DNA of 64,000 bases from Misgurnus anguillicaudatus (GCF_027580225.2 NC_073342.2:15697001-15761000), one strand, 5' to 3'; numbered from the stretch's first letter, positions 1 to 17,699 are shown. Notes: a model not told the origin generated them from the letters alone. Numbers and translations are program-made.

Positions 1-1853
1 CTGCTGTGGAACATTTCCATTTAAACATCTCAATCTGACTCAAACCCTCCCCTGACAACATTTCTCTTCACTAACCGACGTCATTATCTAGCTCCTTAGC
101 TCCATAATCGTCCGCCCTAATGCATATTTTAATTGTTTTCTTCAATACCTTTCTTAACACATGAGTTGATAAGGATAAAAGTACCATTAAATGCAAACCT
201 CTTCATCTGCCTGACCAGCTATTCGAGGTCTCCATTAGCGAAATACGATAAATCCGTCTGACGTCTAAACTGTCATGTTCCGGTGCCTATAAAAACCTTG
301 CTCAACAATCCAAAAAAACGAAGACAATTGATTTTCCTCTGCCAAGAATGACTGTAATAAAGTTTTACAAGCATGACGAATCTCGGAGGTTATGATCTAT
401 GCACACGCTCAAAAGAAAAGGATTTTTCTCTCTCGGCTTTAGACAAATGGCTACGACAGAATAATTGGACATTAGTCTTAATTCAGATGTTATAGAAGCT
501 GAATTGAATGCTTGCTCCTCTTGGCTGGACACCGAGCTTTTTCTCTCCACGCGCCACATTTCATTTTTCTAATTGTACTCGGTGAAAAGCGGGCATGCTA
601 AAGTGAAAAGCATAATTTAACGGGCCCTAATAAAAGATTACTATTCAACATAGGGCCCATTATTTTCCAGCTGGACTCCCGACCGCAGACAAATAGGAAT
701 GGTACTTTCACCTTTTCCCTTTTTTCTCACTTGCTCCCACTTCTCCGGTATCTTAAGTAAACGTATAAGTGCATGCGAAAACCGGTTCGTCTACTTAAGG
801 AAAATTGAAGGAAACCAAGAATAAAAGAAGGCTGGATTTTATTCATATGAACCGAGGAGCCTATTATAGCTAATATGGTTTTTTTTTAATGGGAAAAACC
901 ATAGTTGATCCGAGCTAATTTCCCGTGTGCGGCTTGGGCTCTGAAAGTAATCCATCACCTCAGTATGAGGCAGTGCCGGAGAGCGGCCACGTCTCTAATG
1001 AAGCTCTCCTTCAGAGATCTAGAGAATCGCGCTGTCAGTCTCCGCTCAATGCCGTATCAAACACAATGGTCCGCCGATTGTTGCTTTCTCTTTGTACGTG
1101 CTAACCCAAGCAGGGCCTTATACAAAATGAATGGGCCGATGTAACCCTAGATTTGACGGTCCCCTCCCGTCCCAAAACACCTGTCAGTCACGCTTTTGTT
1201 GTTGGGTACAGGTGAGTTTGACTGAGTACGGTGTACATGCTGTATGTATTTTTGTCTGAGCTCAGCAGAGATGGATGAGGAAAAAAAACGTGCTGTTTGC
1301 TTTGCGCCGCGTGTGCCGTGTCACCGGTTGAAGTGTTGCTCTGATCAAATGAGCACCTTCTTTTGGACTCCATGTCTAAGGAGGGTTTTCTACCGGATTT
1401 TTGTTGCTTTGTAGGAACCCTCCACCCTCCGGCCTGAAAGAAAAGAGAGTGTTTCTTTGGCAGAGAGGGGGTCACACTTCACTCGGCTGTGTCGGGCGAG
1501 GAAGGTAGAACTAAATGCACTCAGGCATCCTTCTTGAAATGTCACTATCAAAGGTCTAGGATGCGCGTGCACTCGTAGAGAGGTTTTTAGCGAAATTACG
1601 TGCTAGCCGTAAGAAAAGGACAGCTTCCTGCGCCTCTCCTTGCTGGTTCTTTATAGTGCATCGATCTGTCATCTCAAACTGATCACTTCATTATTTCCCA
1701 AAAGGCCGGCGTTAGGTGGGATTAGGTTGTGGGCATGCTTAACCGAGTGCCGTGCAGTTTATGGCAGGCTTTTATACCCAAGGCTGTTAATGTTAATTCA
1801 GGGAATGCAAACAGATCCGGCTGGAAATATATTGCCGCTTTGTTGACCGTAAT
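1..1853. other. Repeat-free stretch without recognised gene
   Basis: I see no splice-consistent coding sequence, tRNA-like sequence or terminal inverted repeat here. Base composition is mixed, unlike the AT-rich transposon blocks that follow. A small inverted pair, GGGCCCTA near 622 and TAGGGCCC near 651, could form a short hairpin. Because the stretch lacks repeats it could hold conserved regulatory sequence, but this cannot be judged from one genome. Confidence 0.4.
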
Positions 1854-2245
1854 TTTAATTTGTGTAATTATTATGTATATTTAAACACACTCACATACAT
1901 ATATACATTTCAGAACATTTTTATTTATATATAAATATAAAAATATAAATAAATAAATATATACACACATGTAAATGTTTCTTAAATACATACATGAATG
2001 TGTGTGTATTTATATATACATAATAATTACACATAGCACACACACTTGTATATTATGCTCAAAATCACTTTTATTTTGTATGCGATTAATCGTGATTAAT
2101 CTTTGCCCAGCACTAAATCACAGAAAAAGCAACAAAAAAGCACGCAAACTGATTAAAATTCTCCAAATATAATTTTATAGTGCACCGTTTCGACCTACAG
2201 GTCTTCAGCAGTCACAATGTTTTTTCTGTGCTACTCATAAATTTA
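1854..2245 (+). repeat. Copy A of a local direct duplication
   Basis: About 390 bp that recurs, diverged, at 2496-3305. Shared landmarks in the same order are the TGTGTAATTATTATGTAT start, a TTTATATAT-rich middle, CGATTAATCGTGATTAATC followed by CTTTGCCCAGCACTAAATCA, a poly-A-rich linker, CGACCTACAGGTCTTCA, and CATAAATTTAATTT at the end. The second copy carries an extra 371-bp insertion that this copy lacks. The CTTTGCCCAGCACT part is one end of a small transposon, so this copy holds a half element. Confidence 0.8.
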
Positions 2246-2412
2246 ATTTAATTTACCCACCAAAGTGTGATGCTGCAGATTAAGAAACCAAGTGGTCTCT
2301 TAAATATTTACAATCGTATACTTTAAATTTTAACTAAAATTGTAGTTTTTGAAGAATGCGAAAAGGTCTGCATCTAAACCAGCCAAAGCTGGGTTCAATG
2401 AATAATTAATAT

Positions 2413-2794
2413 TGCTGGGCAAAGATTAATCGCGATTAATCGCATACAAAATAAAAGTAATTTTTTGCATAATATGTGTGTGTGTGTGTGTGTGTGCCGT
2501 GTGTAATTATTATGTATATTTAAACACACTCACAAATATATTTATACACATTTCAGAACATTTTTATTTATATATAATTTTTTAAAATGTATATATAATA
2601 TAGAATATATAAAACTATAAATAAATATATAAATATATACACACATGTAAATGTTTCTTAAATACATACATACATGAATGTGTGTGTATTTATATATATA
2701 CATAATAATTACACACAGCACACACTTGTATATAATGCTAAAATAATGCTTTTATTTTGTAAGCGATTAATCGTGATTAATCTTTGCCCAGCAC
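2413..2794. mobile_element. Small non-autonomous DNA element with GCTGGGCAAAGATTAATC termini
   Basis: About 380 bp, bounded by inverted repeats: TGCTGGGCAAAGATTAATC at the left and GATTAATCTTTGCCCAGCA at the right, about 30 bp each. The interior is AT-rich with a short (GT)n run near 2476-2494 and no coding potential. Its right half lies in duplication copy B, and the same right half exists alone in copy A. The superfamily cannot be named from these ends alone. Confidence 0.65.
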
Positions 2795-3305
2795 TAAATC
2801 ATAGAAAAAGCAACAAAAAACATGCAAACTGATTAAAGGTGCAGTGTGTCATTTTTAAAAGGATCTCTTGACAGAAATGCAATATAATATACAAAACTAC
2901 ATTATGAGTGGTGTATAAAGACCTTTTTATAATGAATCATTATGTTTTTATTACCTTAGAATGAGATGTTTTTATCTACATGCACGAGGGTCCCCTTACG
3001 TGGAAGTCGGCATTTTGTGCCACCACGTTTATACGGAAGCCCTTAACGGACAAACATTTTTGTCTCCAATGATGATATGTTTTTCCGGTGGCGGCTAATG
3101 TAGCTTCTCTATGCATTTCAAAAGCGAGGGGTGAGCAGTGGGCTGAGCTGTTGGTTGAAATTCGTAACTTCACCACTAGATGTCGCTAAAATGTACACAC
3201 TGCACCTTTAAATGCTCCAAATATAATTAGTGCAAAATTCCGACCTACAGGTCTTCATCAGTGACGATGTTTTTTTCTGTGCTAGTCATAAATTTAATTT
3301 GGCAT
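2496..3305 (+). repeat. Copy B of the local duplication, interrupted by a TTAA element
   Basis: Matches 1854-2245 in order, but is split after GATTAA by a 371-bp element (2837-3207). The sequence resumes at 3212 with ATGCTCCAAATATAATT, matching the corresponding point of copy A. This gives a relative order of events: duplication first, transposon insertion second. Confidence 0.8.
2837..3207. mobile_element. TTAA-flanked MITE, family 'AGGTGCAGTGTG'
   Basis: 371 bp with ends AGGTGCAGTGTGT / ACACACTGCACCT and a TTAA direct repeat on each side (2833-2836 and 3208-3211). It contains no open frame of transposase type. Related copies lie at 20544-20920 and 42266-43591, and fragments flank the satellite element at about 34.2 and 37.3-37.5 kb. 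TTAA duplication is typical of piggyBac and Kolobok superfamilies. Confidence 0.85.
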
Positions 3306-4879
3306 AGTTTCTGTTTTTTAATATAGGCTAGGTTAAAGTCACAATGAGAGTGAGATAGCGATTGTCTTATTATCCCCGTATATGTCCAAGTGAAAAGGCT
3401 TAGGGCGGGACTTGAATTCGTCCATCGAGAATTGATTGGATTGTTGGAAATTGGATCATTTTGCTATCTGCTAATCGCTGCAATCTTTTCCCGGGCCTGG
3501 CCCACCCGCCATACCCCATGACCAGAACTAAAGAGAGATTGTTTCGAGGAGGAGATGAGATTAGCATTTTTGATTAAAAACAATGAAGCTCACAGATAAG
3601 TCATTTGTAAAAAAATACTACAATTTCATTGTGACTATAAAACCTAATATGCAGCTTTCATAAAATCACGTAAAGAAAAAAAATCTATTGATGTGCATCA
3701 TAAAGCCATTCACAGCCAACAGCACTATACTATAATTCCTCACAAATACACTTATTTCTACCTTCATCCATAAATCTACATGTAAGGTTTTACATCTTGG
3801 TCCATTCTTTATTATTCACACCTAACCAGAACCCTCCAGGCACACCTGTTATTAAAACTAGAGACTTGATGGCTGAATCATCTTTCATTTTGAGCCTCAT
3901 CGCACCGAGCACGAGGTTGCCACAGTAGCCTTCAGACACGGGCGACATTTTGGAAGGTGTGTGAAGTATTTTCGGTGGAAAGGGCAGGTGCGCTTTAGGT
4001 AATACCACATTATGAGCTCGCAGAGTCTGGATTTTTCTGGATTCAGCAAGCTTTGGTTTAGGTTTCTCGTGAAGCAAAAAGCACACATGTGGAAGGAAAG
4101 CATCAGGTTATTCAATTCAGTTTGAGCTTTTGTGAATTATGTGCAAGACATGCTGATGGTTTTAGGACATATATTGGGAAAGATTATAGAAAGCCTTAAA
4201 TCTTGTCTCATTCCAATAAAAATGACATTGGGGACTTTATTTAGGAGTTACCATTGATGCCTCTGTTTATCTCCTCAGAGTAACCACACATCACCGAGAA
4301 GATGTTTGGTCGTGGTCTGGGACGCTGTGGAAGACTAGTGATTTTGTTGTTGTTCCTTCTACTTTCTGACAACAAGTCACAGTCTACCTCAGTGCCCAGG
4401 TCGCTTGACTAATGGTCTGGTTAAGCGGAGGTCACGTGACCAGATGCGTTTGTTTTCACCTTCATTAAACCAAGCAGGTAAGCCTAAGCAACACCGATAA
4501 TGAACTGTGTTTCGGACACGCGGCTTTTAACAATGCATCTGATTAACTGGCTTCGGTTCAGAAAATGTTACGTCTGAAATGTTTAATAAATTAAGTGTTA
4601 ATTTTATTTCTGCTGCATGTAGCAAATATATCCCTGTAGGACCAGATTGCACGAGGCTGTTTTTTTCCTCGACGAAGCAACTTAAGGCTGATGTGGTCTT
4701 GTGTAGGAGGGCGATATGTTTCAAGGCCTCGAGCTCTGAGCTGATCTTTTATTCATGTAAACCTTGTACAGTTCTGATGAATCAATTATCTTGATGCAAT
4801 TCGCTTTTGTGTCGTCTGTTACATGATATGCATTGAGTATTTTTTTTTTATTTCAAACAGATTAAAAGCATCGTACTAA
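3306..4879. other. Non-coding stretch, nothing recognised
   Basis: No coding exon, tRNA or paired terminal repeats were recognised. The open frames here are short, overlap on both strands and lack splice context. Confidence 0.4.
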
Positions 4880-5270
4880 AGCTTGTCTGAACTGACTCTT
4901 TATTATTTTATTAAACAAGGCGCATGTTGCTTGCACACAAATCGAAATCACTCCTGTTGCTTTATTAATCAAATCATCCGAGGTTATTAATCTAGTCCCT
5001 CTTAATTAACAGGCCATAGATAGGTGAATTGCAGCGTTTGTAATGGCATTGTGCACATGATGGATACACACAGACCAATAAAAGCCTTTGGTAATGGCTT
5101 CGCTGTGACTATGAATATGCATTAGCCCGGCGAATGATGAACAATGAGAGTGGGTGTTACCTTCAACTCTCACCAAACGGTGTAGGATGTTGCCGTGGCA
5201 ACCACCATGGCAACCCCGCGCTGAATTACTAGGCTCGGCCTTGAGAGGGGCTGTTGTCGACAATACTCCC
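4880..5270. promoter_or_regulatory. Candidate conserved regulatory element with RFX X-box
   Basis: A repeat-free stretch with several homeodomain-like TTAATTAA/TTATTAAT motifs (about 4960-5015) and a perfect X-box, GTTGCCGTGGCAAC, at 5189-5202. It is followed at once by a second half-site-like CCATGGCAACC. The X-box is made of inverted GTTGCC half-sites with a 2-bp spacer, the arrangement bound by RFX dimers. RFX factors control ciliary genes and some developmental genes. Enhancer function is inferred from motif content and lack of repeats, and the target gene is unknown. Confidence 0.4.
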
Positions 5271-5970
5271 TGCCTGCTTTTATCATGCTAAAACTATGGA
5301 GTGCAGTAGGTTATTACGACTCTATTACTTTAAGAGTAATTCATTTAATAAGATATCAGTCCTCCTCCCCGAATAAACAGCCCATTCAGGGTCAGGACGA
5401 ACCGGGGATTGATCCGCGTGAACTAGTTCACTGTTATTCAAAGGAAAATGGTTTGGAGAGAGAGATTTTCATTTCCAAATGATGCTTCACATTATGATCA
5501 AATCTTTTCCTGGGATTCGACCCTGGTGATGGGTCAAAGGATTTCAATTACTGCTGCATAAGCTCTCAACATCCAGCGGCTGGTTTAGATGAACAGAGTT
5601 CAACAGGTTCCTCGTGGCATAATTTCCAATTGCACCCATAAGACCTCAGACAAATATTTTAGAGTAAACATAGTTTTCATTTGGAAACACACAGTGCCCC
5701 CTGTAAGGTTTTAACCCTTTGGTTCATCAATTATTAAATTAGTAGAAGAAAAATAAAAGTAATATTATTTGTTACCAATTAATTTTCCTACAATTTTTAA
5801 CAGACTTACACTTTAGCCAATGTACCGTCATAAATAAAAGCATAGAACATAAACATGGCAGGCATTAAAATTATTGGGAGTGTCAATAATCACCCATTGC
5901 AGTTTGGATGAGACGCCACACAGTAAAAGCTTTCAAAAATCAATAAGCATCAAATGGTAACAGTTTGCAT

Positions 5971-5974
<4 letters not shown>
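5271..5974. other. Non-coding stretch, nothing recognised
   Basis: AT-rich sequence with no gene or paired repeat that I can support. Confidence 0.4.

Positions 5975-6049
<75 letters not shown>
5975..6049. repeat. (TA)n microsatellite
   Basis: 75 bp of uninterrupted alternating A and T. It lies exactly where the left part of the neighbouring Tc1-type element should be, so it probably grew from the element's own TATATA tract. Confidence 0.98.
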
Positions 6050-6050
<1 letters not shown>

Positions 6051-6450
6051 CAAATGTATAATGATCATATAAAATTATTTCTCAGTCTCTTTATTAGAAT
6101 ACAACCAAAAAATACAGGAATTCTGTATGTAGTATTAAAAACAGTACAAAAGTATACACCTAAATTAAATTAAATCTTTCTAATTCTAATCGAATGACTT
6201 CAGGGCTTCAGTCTCCTCAAAAAAGCTCAAGATGTGTTTCGTGCCAAGAAAAGTCACACTAAATACTGACTGATGCCTGAATAGACATTTAGTTCTGAAA
6301 ATTGTTTTGTTTTTAATTTTGTGTACATATTTCCTGTATTTTCTGTTTGTATCTTAAAAAAAGATTACAAAAATTAATATGGATAGACATTAAAACGTTG
6401 ATAAAACAACAAAGCTAGTGATGGTGGCCTAAGACTTTTGCACAGTACTA
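6050..6450. mobile_element. Tc1-type non-autonomous element, left end lost
   Basis: The right terminal repeat GGCCTAAGACTTTTGCACAG at about 6426-6445 continues to GTACTA and a TA. The interior parallels the copy at 9556-10073: TTTCTCAGTCTCTTTA, ACAACCA-AAAA-ACAGGAA, AGCTCAAGATGTGTTTCG and TTTTGTTTTTAATTTTGTG occur in the same order. The left terminus is absent and replaced by the TA microsatellite. Confidence 0.75.
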
Positions 6451-6540
6451 TAAATATATATAGCAGAAAACAGGTTAAAATGTTCGTTTACATGTACATT
6501 CTACATATTCTGAACCGAACGTCTGCGCAAGCGCACAGCC

Positions 6541-6745
6541 AGGGTTGCCAGCTTCGCCTATCAAACCCATCCCCATGGCCATTCAAAACTAGCCCAAAAG
6601 AATCCCAATGACTATTCACAGTCCAAAAACCAATAACTAATGAAGGAAATTCTTTCATCTTTAACCCGCAAGAAAAAACAACAACCCATAGAAACAGTTT
6701 AAACCCAAATCTGAACTTGGAAAAAAGCAGAGGACTTGGCAACGC
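6541..6745. mobile_element. Possible small hAT-like MITE
   Basis: Imperfect inverted ends, AGGGTTGCCAGCTTCGCC on the left and GGACTTGGCAACGCC on the right, bound about 200 bp without coding potential. Target duplication is not evident, so this is tentative. Confidence 0.35.
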
Positions 6746-9227
6746 CACCAAGCGCGCGGCAACTGTCGTCGAGTTCACGCTTTATCTCTTGATAAATGTA
6801 CAAAGCTTGGAGAAAGTTGTTCTTAAGAAGTTTTCAGATATAGGCAAAGAAAACACACTTTTCAACAGGCACGACGCTATTTTATTGCTTTATGTAGCCA
6901 AATGTAATGAAAGTATACATGAACGCCGTAGAATGTACAGCGCGTGACCCCATTACCTTAATGGGTTGCCATTGCATGTTTCTATGACGAGAACTATGTA
7001 AGACGTAAATATGAGGTAAATATAAGACGTGAACTTGAGCACACATGTTCTGCGCATGTGCACAAGGTATGTTTGCATCCGATTGAGAAAATACTACGAT
7101 TCACCCGTTTGCATGCACTTTTCTCCTGATGATCGGATCGCAGCCTACACCACCCCCTTTCAATACGATCGAAATTTGCATCCGATCGACCTCAATGGTA
7201 TTGATTAAGGTGTTTACATTAATGCTTTTCAATACGATCGAGCCATCAATACGATTACAAACGGATTATTTGTTTACATGTTAACGTACCTATAGTCTCT
7301 TCAGTAGAAAGGCTGGAATCGGGCTGTGGTTGTGCAACAGCGCCCCCTGCTGTACAAAGACAGGTGGTGTCATTCTCTATGGGTCAGCTTCGGCCAAGCT
7401 TCTTAAAAACAAACCTGAGTTTACAGTAACGCTAAAAGCATTATGTAAGGACAGTTGGGATTTTTGATTATTATAATATGAAACTATAAAATGTTTTATT
7501 GTGCAAGACGGAACCTTCAGATTCGCCAGCGTTCAGAGACCCTCAGACAGTTTATCACAAAATAAATCGAGATCATATTACCCTAATAGGGGTTTATTTT
7601 GACACGCGCTTAAACAACTGGACACGAAAGGTTAATCTAAAATATTTTATTAGCCTATGTTGAACAAATGCAAACGGTGAAGCACACGTAAAACGGTCAA
7701 GTACCCGGATAAGAGTTTAATTCATTCTAGCGGATTGTAATGTTAAACTCTAAATACTGTCCTATAAAGTGTTCATCCGAGGCGCTAAATATTTATTCCA
7801 TGTCACAACGCCAATGCGATGTAAGGGAGAGAGATCACAGATTAACACGAGCCAACTGCACTTCCTACAGGACAGCTGCCACGCGCGAGTGAGCGTGCCC
7901 ACCATCTGATGCTGAGGACGATTACAGGAACACGGAGTGTCATCCGTAACATGCACATGCACAGATCACTCTTTACATCAGTGTCATGAGACTGACAGTC
8001 ATGATTATGAATCAAATTAATTTTGTAATCTATATAAAACAATGCACGTGTTACATTTGGCCTATGACGTAGTTACAACAAGCATCAAAAGACATTGTTG
8101 CAAAGCAGCTTCACAGAAAATGCACTAGACCAAATTTGTAGAAATAAGGAACATAAATTAAAGACACAAATGAAAATAATAAAATACATAGAATACAACT
8201 ATGAATGCAACAAAAATGTGAATATGAATGCAACAGCTATACAATGAATGCAAATATATGAAATTATCACTCATTAGCTAAAGGTCGCTTTTTGTTATCA
8301 TTCCTAATATTCTCTGAATCTATAAAAACGTATACAATGGCAGAGGAAAAAGTAAAGATCAATCACTTTTACACATACGCTGGAAGATTTTGATCTGGAG
8401 GACTAAACGTGGTACATCTGGCTTTGTTGTTAATTTGAGTTTTGAGCTCCAAGAAAACATGAATTTACTGCTGAAATACGTATGACAATGTGGTTGCCGG
8501 AATTGGTTCCATGCATGAGCATCTGCTGTTCAAATAATGTTAATATGGTGCTGATAAAACGTTTATCTGTATGTATCTGTGGAAGTAACTACTGTACGAT
8601 CATGAGTCCTATAAATTTTATATGCATAACCTTAAGAGTTTAGAAAGCCAGAATCTCTAAATAAGTATATGAATATTATGTTAAAAAAACTGAACAAAGC
8701 TTTTGGAGATAATAATTTGGTTAAAGAAATGTAACAAAAAAGATTGTGAGACAAATGTTTCGGAGAAAAGTGAACTACAACATAATAACATTTCCTATAA
8801 TTAATAAATATTTAAAAGCCCTTCATTATTCTCTATAAAAACAAAATCTTGCCTCGAGTCTGCCAAATTCATCTGGCAATGCATTTCCACAGAATTCACC
8901 TATGGAGCGGAGCTCTGGAATTTATGTTCTATTCAAAGTGTTCATTGATTTCACTAATTTAGCATTGATCATTTGACAGCATGGTTTGAAAGCCTAACAA
9001 TACTGCTAAAATTGCATATTAAAATTTCTGTTTTCCCTTTCATCTACATGGTCCCTGTTAGCAAGGACACTCACTGAGTTAGCCAACAAATGAATAAGCT
9101 AATGCTTGCCAAAACCGCCCTTCCCATATCCAGTATAGTGCTGGAAGAAAATATGCAAATTTAACGGAGTAACATGTTCACATGTCTAAGGTTCATCTTA
9201 CATTATTTACATGGTTGACATTTGTAG
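6746..9227. other. Non-coding stretch, mostly unassigned
   Basis: Between 7080 and 7270 a motif around CAATACGATCG recurs, suggesting an old, decayed repeat. The rest is AT-rich sequence with no exon or paired termini recognised. Confidence 0.35.
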
Positions 9228-9350
9228 CACTGTGTTAGTAGCGCAAAAGGTCACGGTTCGAATCCAGGGAACACATACTGATAAAAAATGTATAGCTTGT
9301 AATGCACTGTAGGTAGCTTTGGATAAAAGCATCATTCAAATGCATATGTA
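9228..9350 (+). mobile_element. tRNA-derived SINE
   Basis: A box-B-like GGTTCGAATCC at about 9254 lies downstream of a degenerate box-A region. It is followed by a unique linker and by the tail GTAGCTTTGGATAAAAGC (near 9311) with ATTCAAATGCA after it. The same tail module recurs at about 33.94, 44.17, 49.44 (inverted) and 62.34 kb (inverted), as expected for a dispersed fish SINE. Confidence 0.7.
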
Positions 9351-9555
9351 CATAAAAAGGTATACATTTATATCTAGGTGTATTCTTTAAAAGGTTTAAA
9401 AGTTTTTTTCTGCAAATTTCAACAACTAAAATTCTAAGGACTAAATTATAAGGGTGGGCTCCTGAACATCAATACATTAGTGGGCCCTAACATGGCATTA
9501 AGTCATAACATAAATACAGACTTCTGACATTTTTACTGCTTTGTTGTTATAAATA

Positions 9556-10073
9556 CAGTACTGTGCAAAAGTCTTAGGCCACCATGCTACCATTAGATGT
9601 GGTGTTTTTGCAATTGTATAGTGATTATATATTATTATTTCTCAGTCTCTTTAATAGAATACAACCAGAAAAAACAGGAAATGTGTATGTAGTATTAAAC
9701 AGTATAAAAGTATAAGCTAAAGTAAAGTGTCAAGTATTTAGGGTAAACTCCCTTTCCTCTTGAGCAGGAAACTGCAGGATCTCTTAAACCTAAATAAAAT
9801 TAAATCCTAATTTCTAATACTAATTGAATGACTTCAGGGAGTTCAGTCTCCTCAAAAAAGCTCAAGATGTGTTTCGTGCCAAAAGAGGTCACATTAAGTT
9901 CTGACTGATGCCTGAAGAATACATTTATTTCTGAAAATTGTTTTGTTTTTAATTTTGTGCACATATTTCCTTTATTTTCTGTTTGTATCTTAAAAAAAAA
10001 GAGTAAAAAATAACTTTGCTGAAACAACAAAGCTGGTGATTTGCTGGTGGCCTAAGACTTTTGCACAGTACTG
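9556..10073. mobile_element. Tc1-type non-autonomous element, both ends intact
   Basis: Perfect 25-bp inverted repeats start CAGTACTGTGCAAAAGTC on the left and end in the complement on the right, each next to a TA dinucleotide (9554-9555 and 10074-10075). About 518 bp long with no transposase frame. It is the better-preserved relative of 6050-6450. Confidence 0.9.
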
Positions 10074-10167
10074 TATATTTACTGTACCAAAAAAAAATTT
10101 ATATATAAAATTTTAAATTTTTGTATAAACCATTAGGATATAATTTTTTTTATAAACCATTAGGATA

Positions 10168-10544
10168 CACTGCAAAAAAATGATTTTCAATAAAAAAAAT
10201 TCTTAGTGTTTTTGTCTTGTTTTCAGTAAAAACACCTAAAAATTCATAAATTACGATGCTTTTTCTTGATGAGCAAAACGACCCAAGAAAATAAGTCTAG
10301 TTTTTAGACCAAAAATATCAAATTTAAGTGATTTTGTGCAAAAAAACAAGCAAAAAAATCTGCCAATGGGGTAATCAAATTTTTCTTGAATTTTTCTTGA
10401 AGTTAGTGTTTAAGAAAAATTTTCACGGGCCTGCTGCGATTTTTTTGTTCACCCCATTGGCAGATTTTTTTTGCTTGTTTTATGCACAAAATCACTTACA
10501 TTTGATATTTTTGGTCTAAAAACTAGACTTACTTTTTTGCAGTG
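10168..10544. mobile_element. Foldback MITE with CACTGCAAAAAA ends
   Basis: The left end CACTGCAAAAAAATGATTTT is mirrored by TTTTTTGCAGTG at the right. Internal arms are complementary too: AACAAGCAAAAAAATCTGCC and ATGGGG pair with CCCCAT and GGCAGATTTTTTTTGCTTG. The RNA would be a long hairpin. A frame covering 10328-10519 is simply one arm. Confidence 0.8.
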
Positions 10545-11249
10545 TTTAAAATACAGACAGGATCTATTGTGAGTCACCTCAGATGCAACAAAGCACCAAA
10601 ATACAGTATGCCATTCAAAATAGTCAGTGTCATTTTTTTATTATTACTCAAACAACCAGCATGACCATATGACTCAGTATCATCTCACCACATCTAAAAC
10701 TAAACAACAGTATTATTTAACCCAAGAGTCACGTGCAGCATTAAAGCATTACAAGAGTAAACTTAGTACTGTCTGCCTGACCATATTTGTACTATATAAA
10801 TATATCTCTATCTATCTCTAAAAATAAGTTACTAAGACATTACAGATAGTTTCGTTTCCTAAATATAACAAATATACAAACTGCCACAGTGAGGGGTCAG
10901 CGTGTGACTAACCAATTATGTTAATTGAATAGTAAGATCTGTTATGTTAAATGCTTTTGTATTATGTTTATTAAGCGTTAAATAATAAAAAAGTGTGACT
11001 AACCGCAACCTCCTTCCCCCACGCACACGGCACATGCCCTGTGACGTCACCGGTCAGCTGACTGGTTTGTTTTGCTGGCGAAGATAGAGACGAACCAACG
11101 ACAGGAAACAGACATAACGCATTAGAAATAATACGATTTCGACATTTATAAAAATACATAACAGATCAGCATCCGTCCAAAGAGAGAAAGGGAATAAGCG
11201 GATTAGGCAAATTTGCCTAAACATACGGCATCTAACTACACATTTAAAC
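10545..11249 (+). promoter_or_regulatory. map1lc3b 5' flank and probable 5'UTR
   Basis: Upstream 705 bp. The proximal 250 bp carry a C-rich tract (CCTCCTTCCCCCACGCACAC), a perfect CRE TGACGTCA at 11042-11049 and a palindrome GTCAGCTGAC at 11053-11062. No TATA box is obvious at a fixed distance. ATF4 binding to a CRE in the mammalian LC3B promoter under ER stress or hypoxia is known, so conserved control is plausible. The transcription start is not determined. Confidence 0.55.
11042..11049 (+). promoter_or_regulatory. CRE/ATF site TGACGTCA
   Basis: Perfect 8-bp palindromic CRE about 200 bp before the map1lc3b start codon, 3 bp from a second palindrome GTCAGCTGAC. CREB/ATF-family binding is inferred from the consensus. 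Confidence 0.5.
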
Positions 11250-16865
<5,616 letters not shown>

Positions 16866-17693
16866 AACGGCATACGACTGGCTTTCGTTCAAGGACAATG
16901 ATACAACTTACCCTGAGCCCTTATGACCTCTCCTGTACATTTAGCCCTGCCCCTTTACTCCCCTCCTCCCAATAGGACTATAGGAACCAGCTGAACTTTA
17001 AGTCCTTTTGGCTTGAATCCCCATCTCAACCTTTATCCAAAGCTAAATCCTAAATGTCCGTAAAATCATAAACGTCTCAGATCTTAACCTTTGTGTTGAG
17101 GAGTCACGTCTTTGTCTTTTGGTTTGTAGACCAGGTTACAGTTAGCCGGATAACAATCCACTGTCTGAAAATTTACTTAACATAAATGCAAGACTTGAAG
17201 GAAAGACTACTGGGTATAGAGATGGAGTCATGTTTTCTTCTTAGCGGTTTAATTCATACACATCTACATAGTGTAGTGTGAAGAAGTCAAGAAAGTTTGA
17301 GGTTATTCAACAGGTCCATTTTAATTTAAAGGGGTCACGTTGCTGTCAGTACGCTCTCTGGTGAAGTGCAACCCCCTTGTTGCTTTAAAAGTTATTTGGA
17401 AAGCTTATGCTCTTCATGTCGAGAATTTGTAGATGTCATTAAACAAGCAGTGTTTTCTGCCGATAACCATGTTTCGCTTTCTGCTGGAAACCATTTCGCC
17501 CTCGAGGTTTTGCAATCTGCGTACTTGGATTCACAACACGGCTAAGACTAAGCTCAATGCAATGGCCTTCTTGACGTTTTAGCACGTTCCACATAAAGTA
17601 TATGTGGTGAAAGGACAAACAAAAATGTAATTTATAACAAGAAACCCTGCTTTGATTGTAGTGTAAGCTTAATAATGCAAGTTTAAGGAGGAC

Positions 17694-17699
17694 AATAAA
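17694..17699 (+). terminator. map1lc3b proximal polyadenylation signal
   Basis: AATAAA about 830 nt after the stop codon. Use is inferred from the hexamer alone. Confidence 0.4.

Noticed and set aside
7762..8042. Overlapping 66-codon minus-strand frames
   Set aside because: Short, overlapping in different frames, without splice sites or family similarity.
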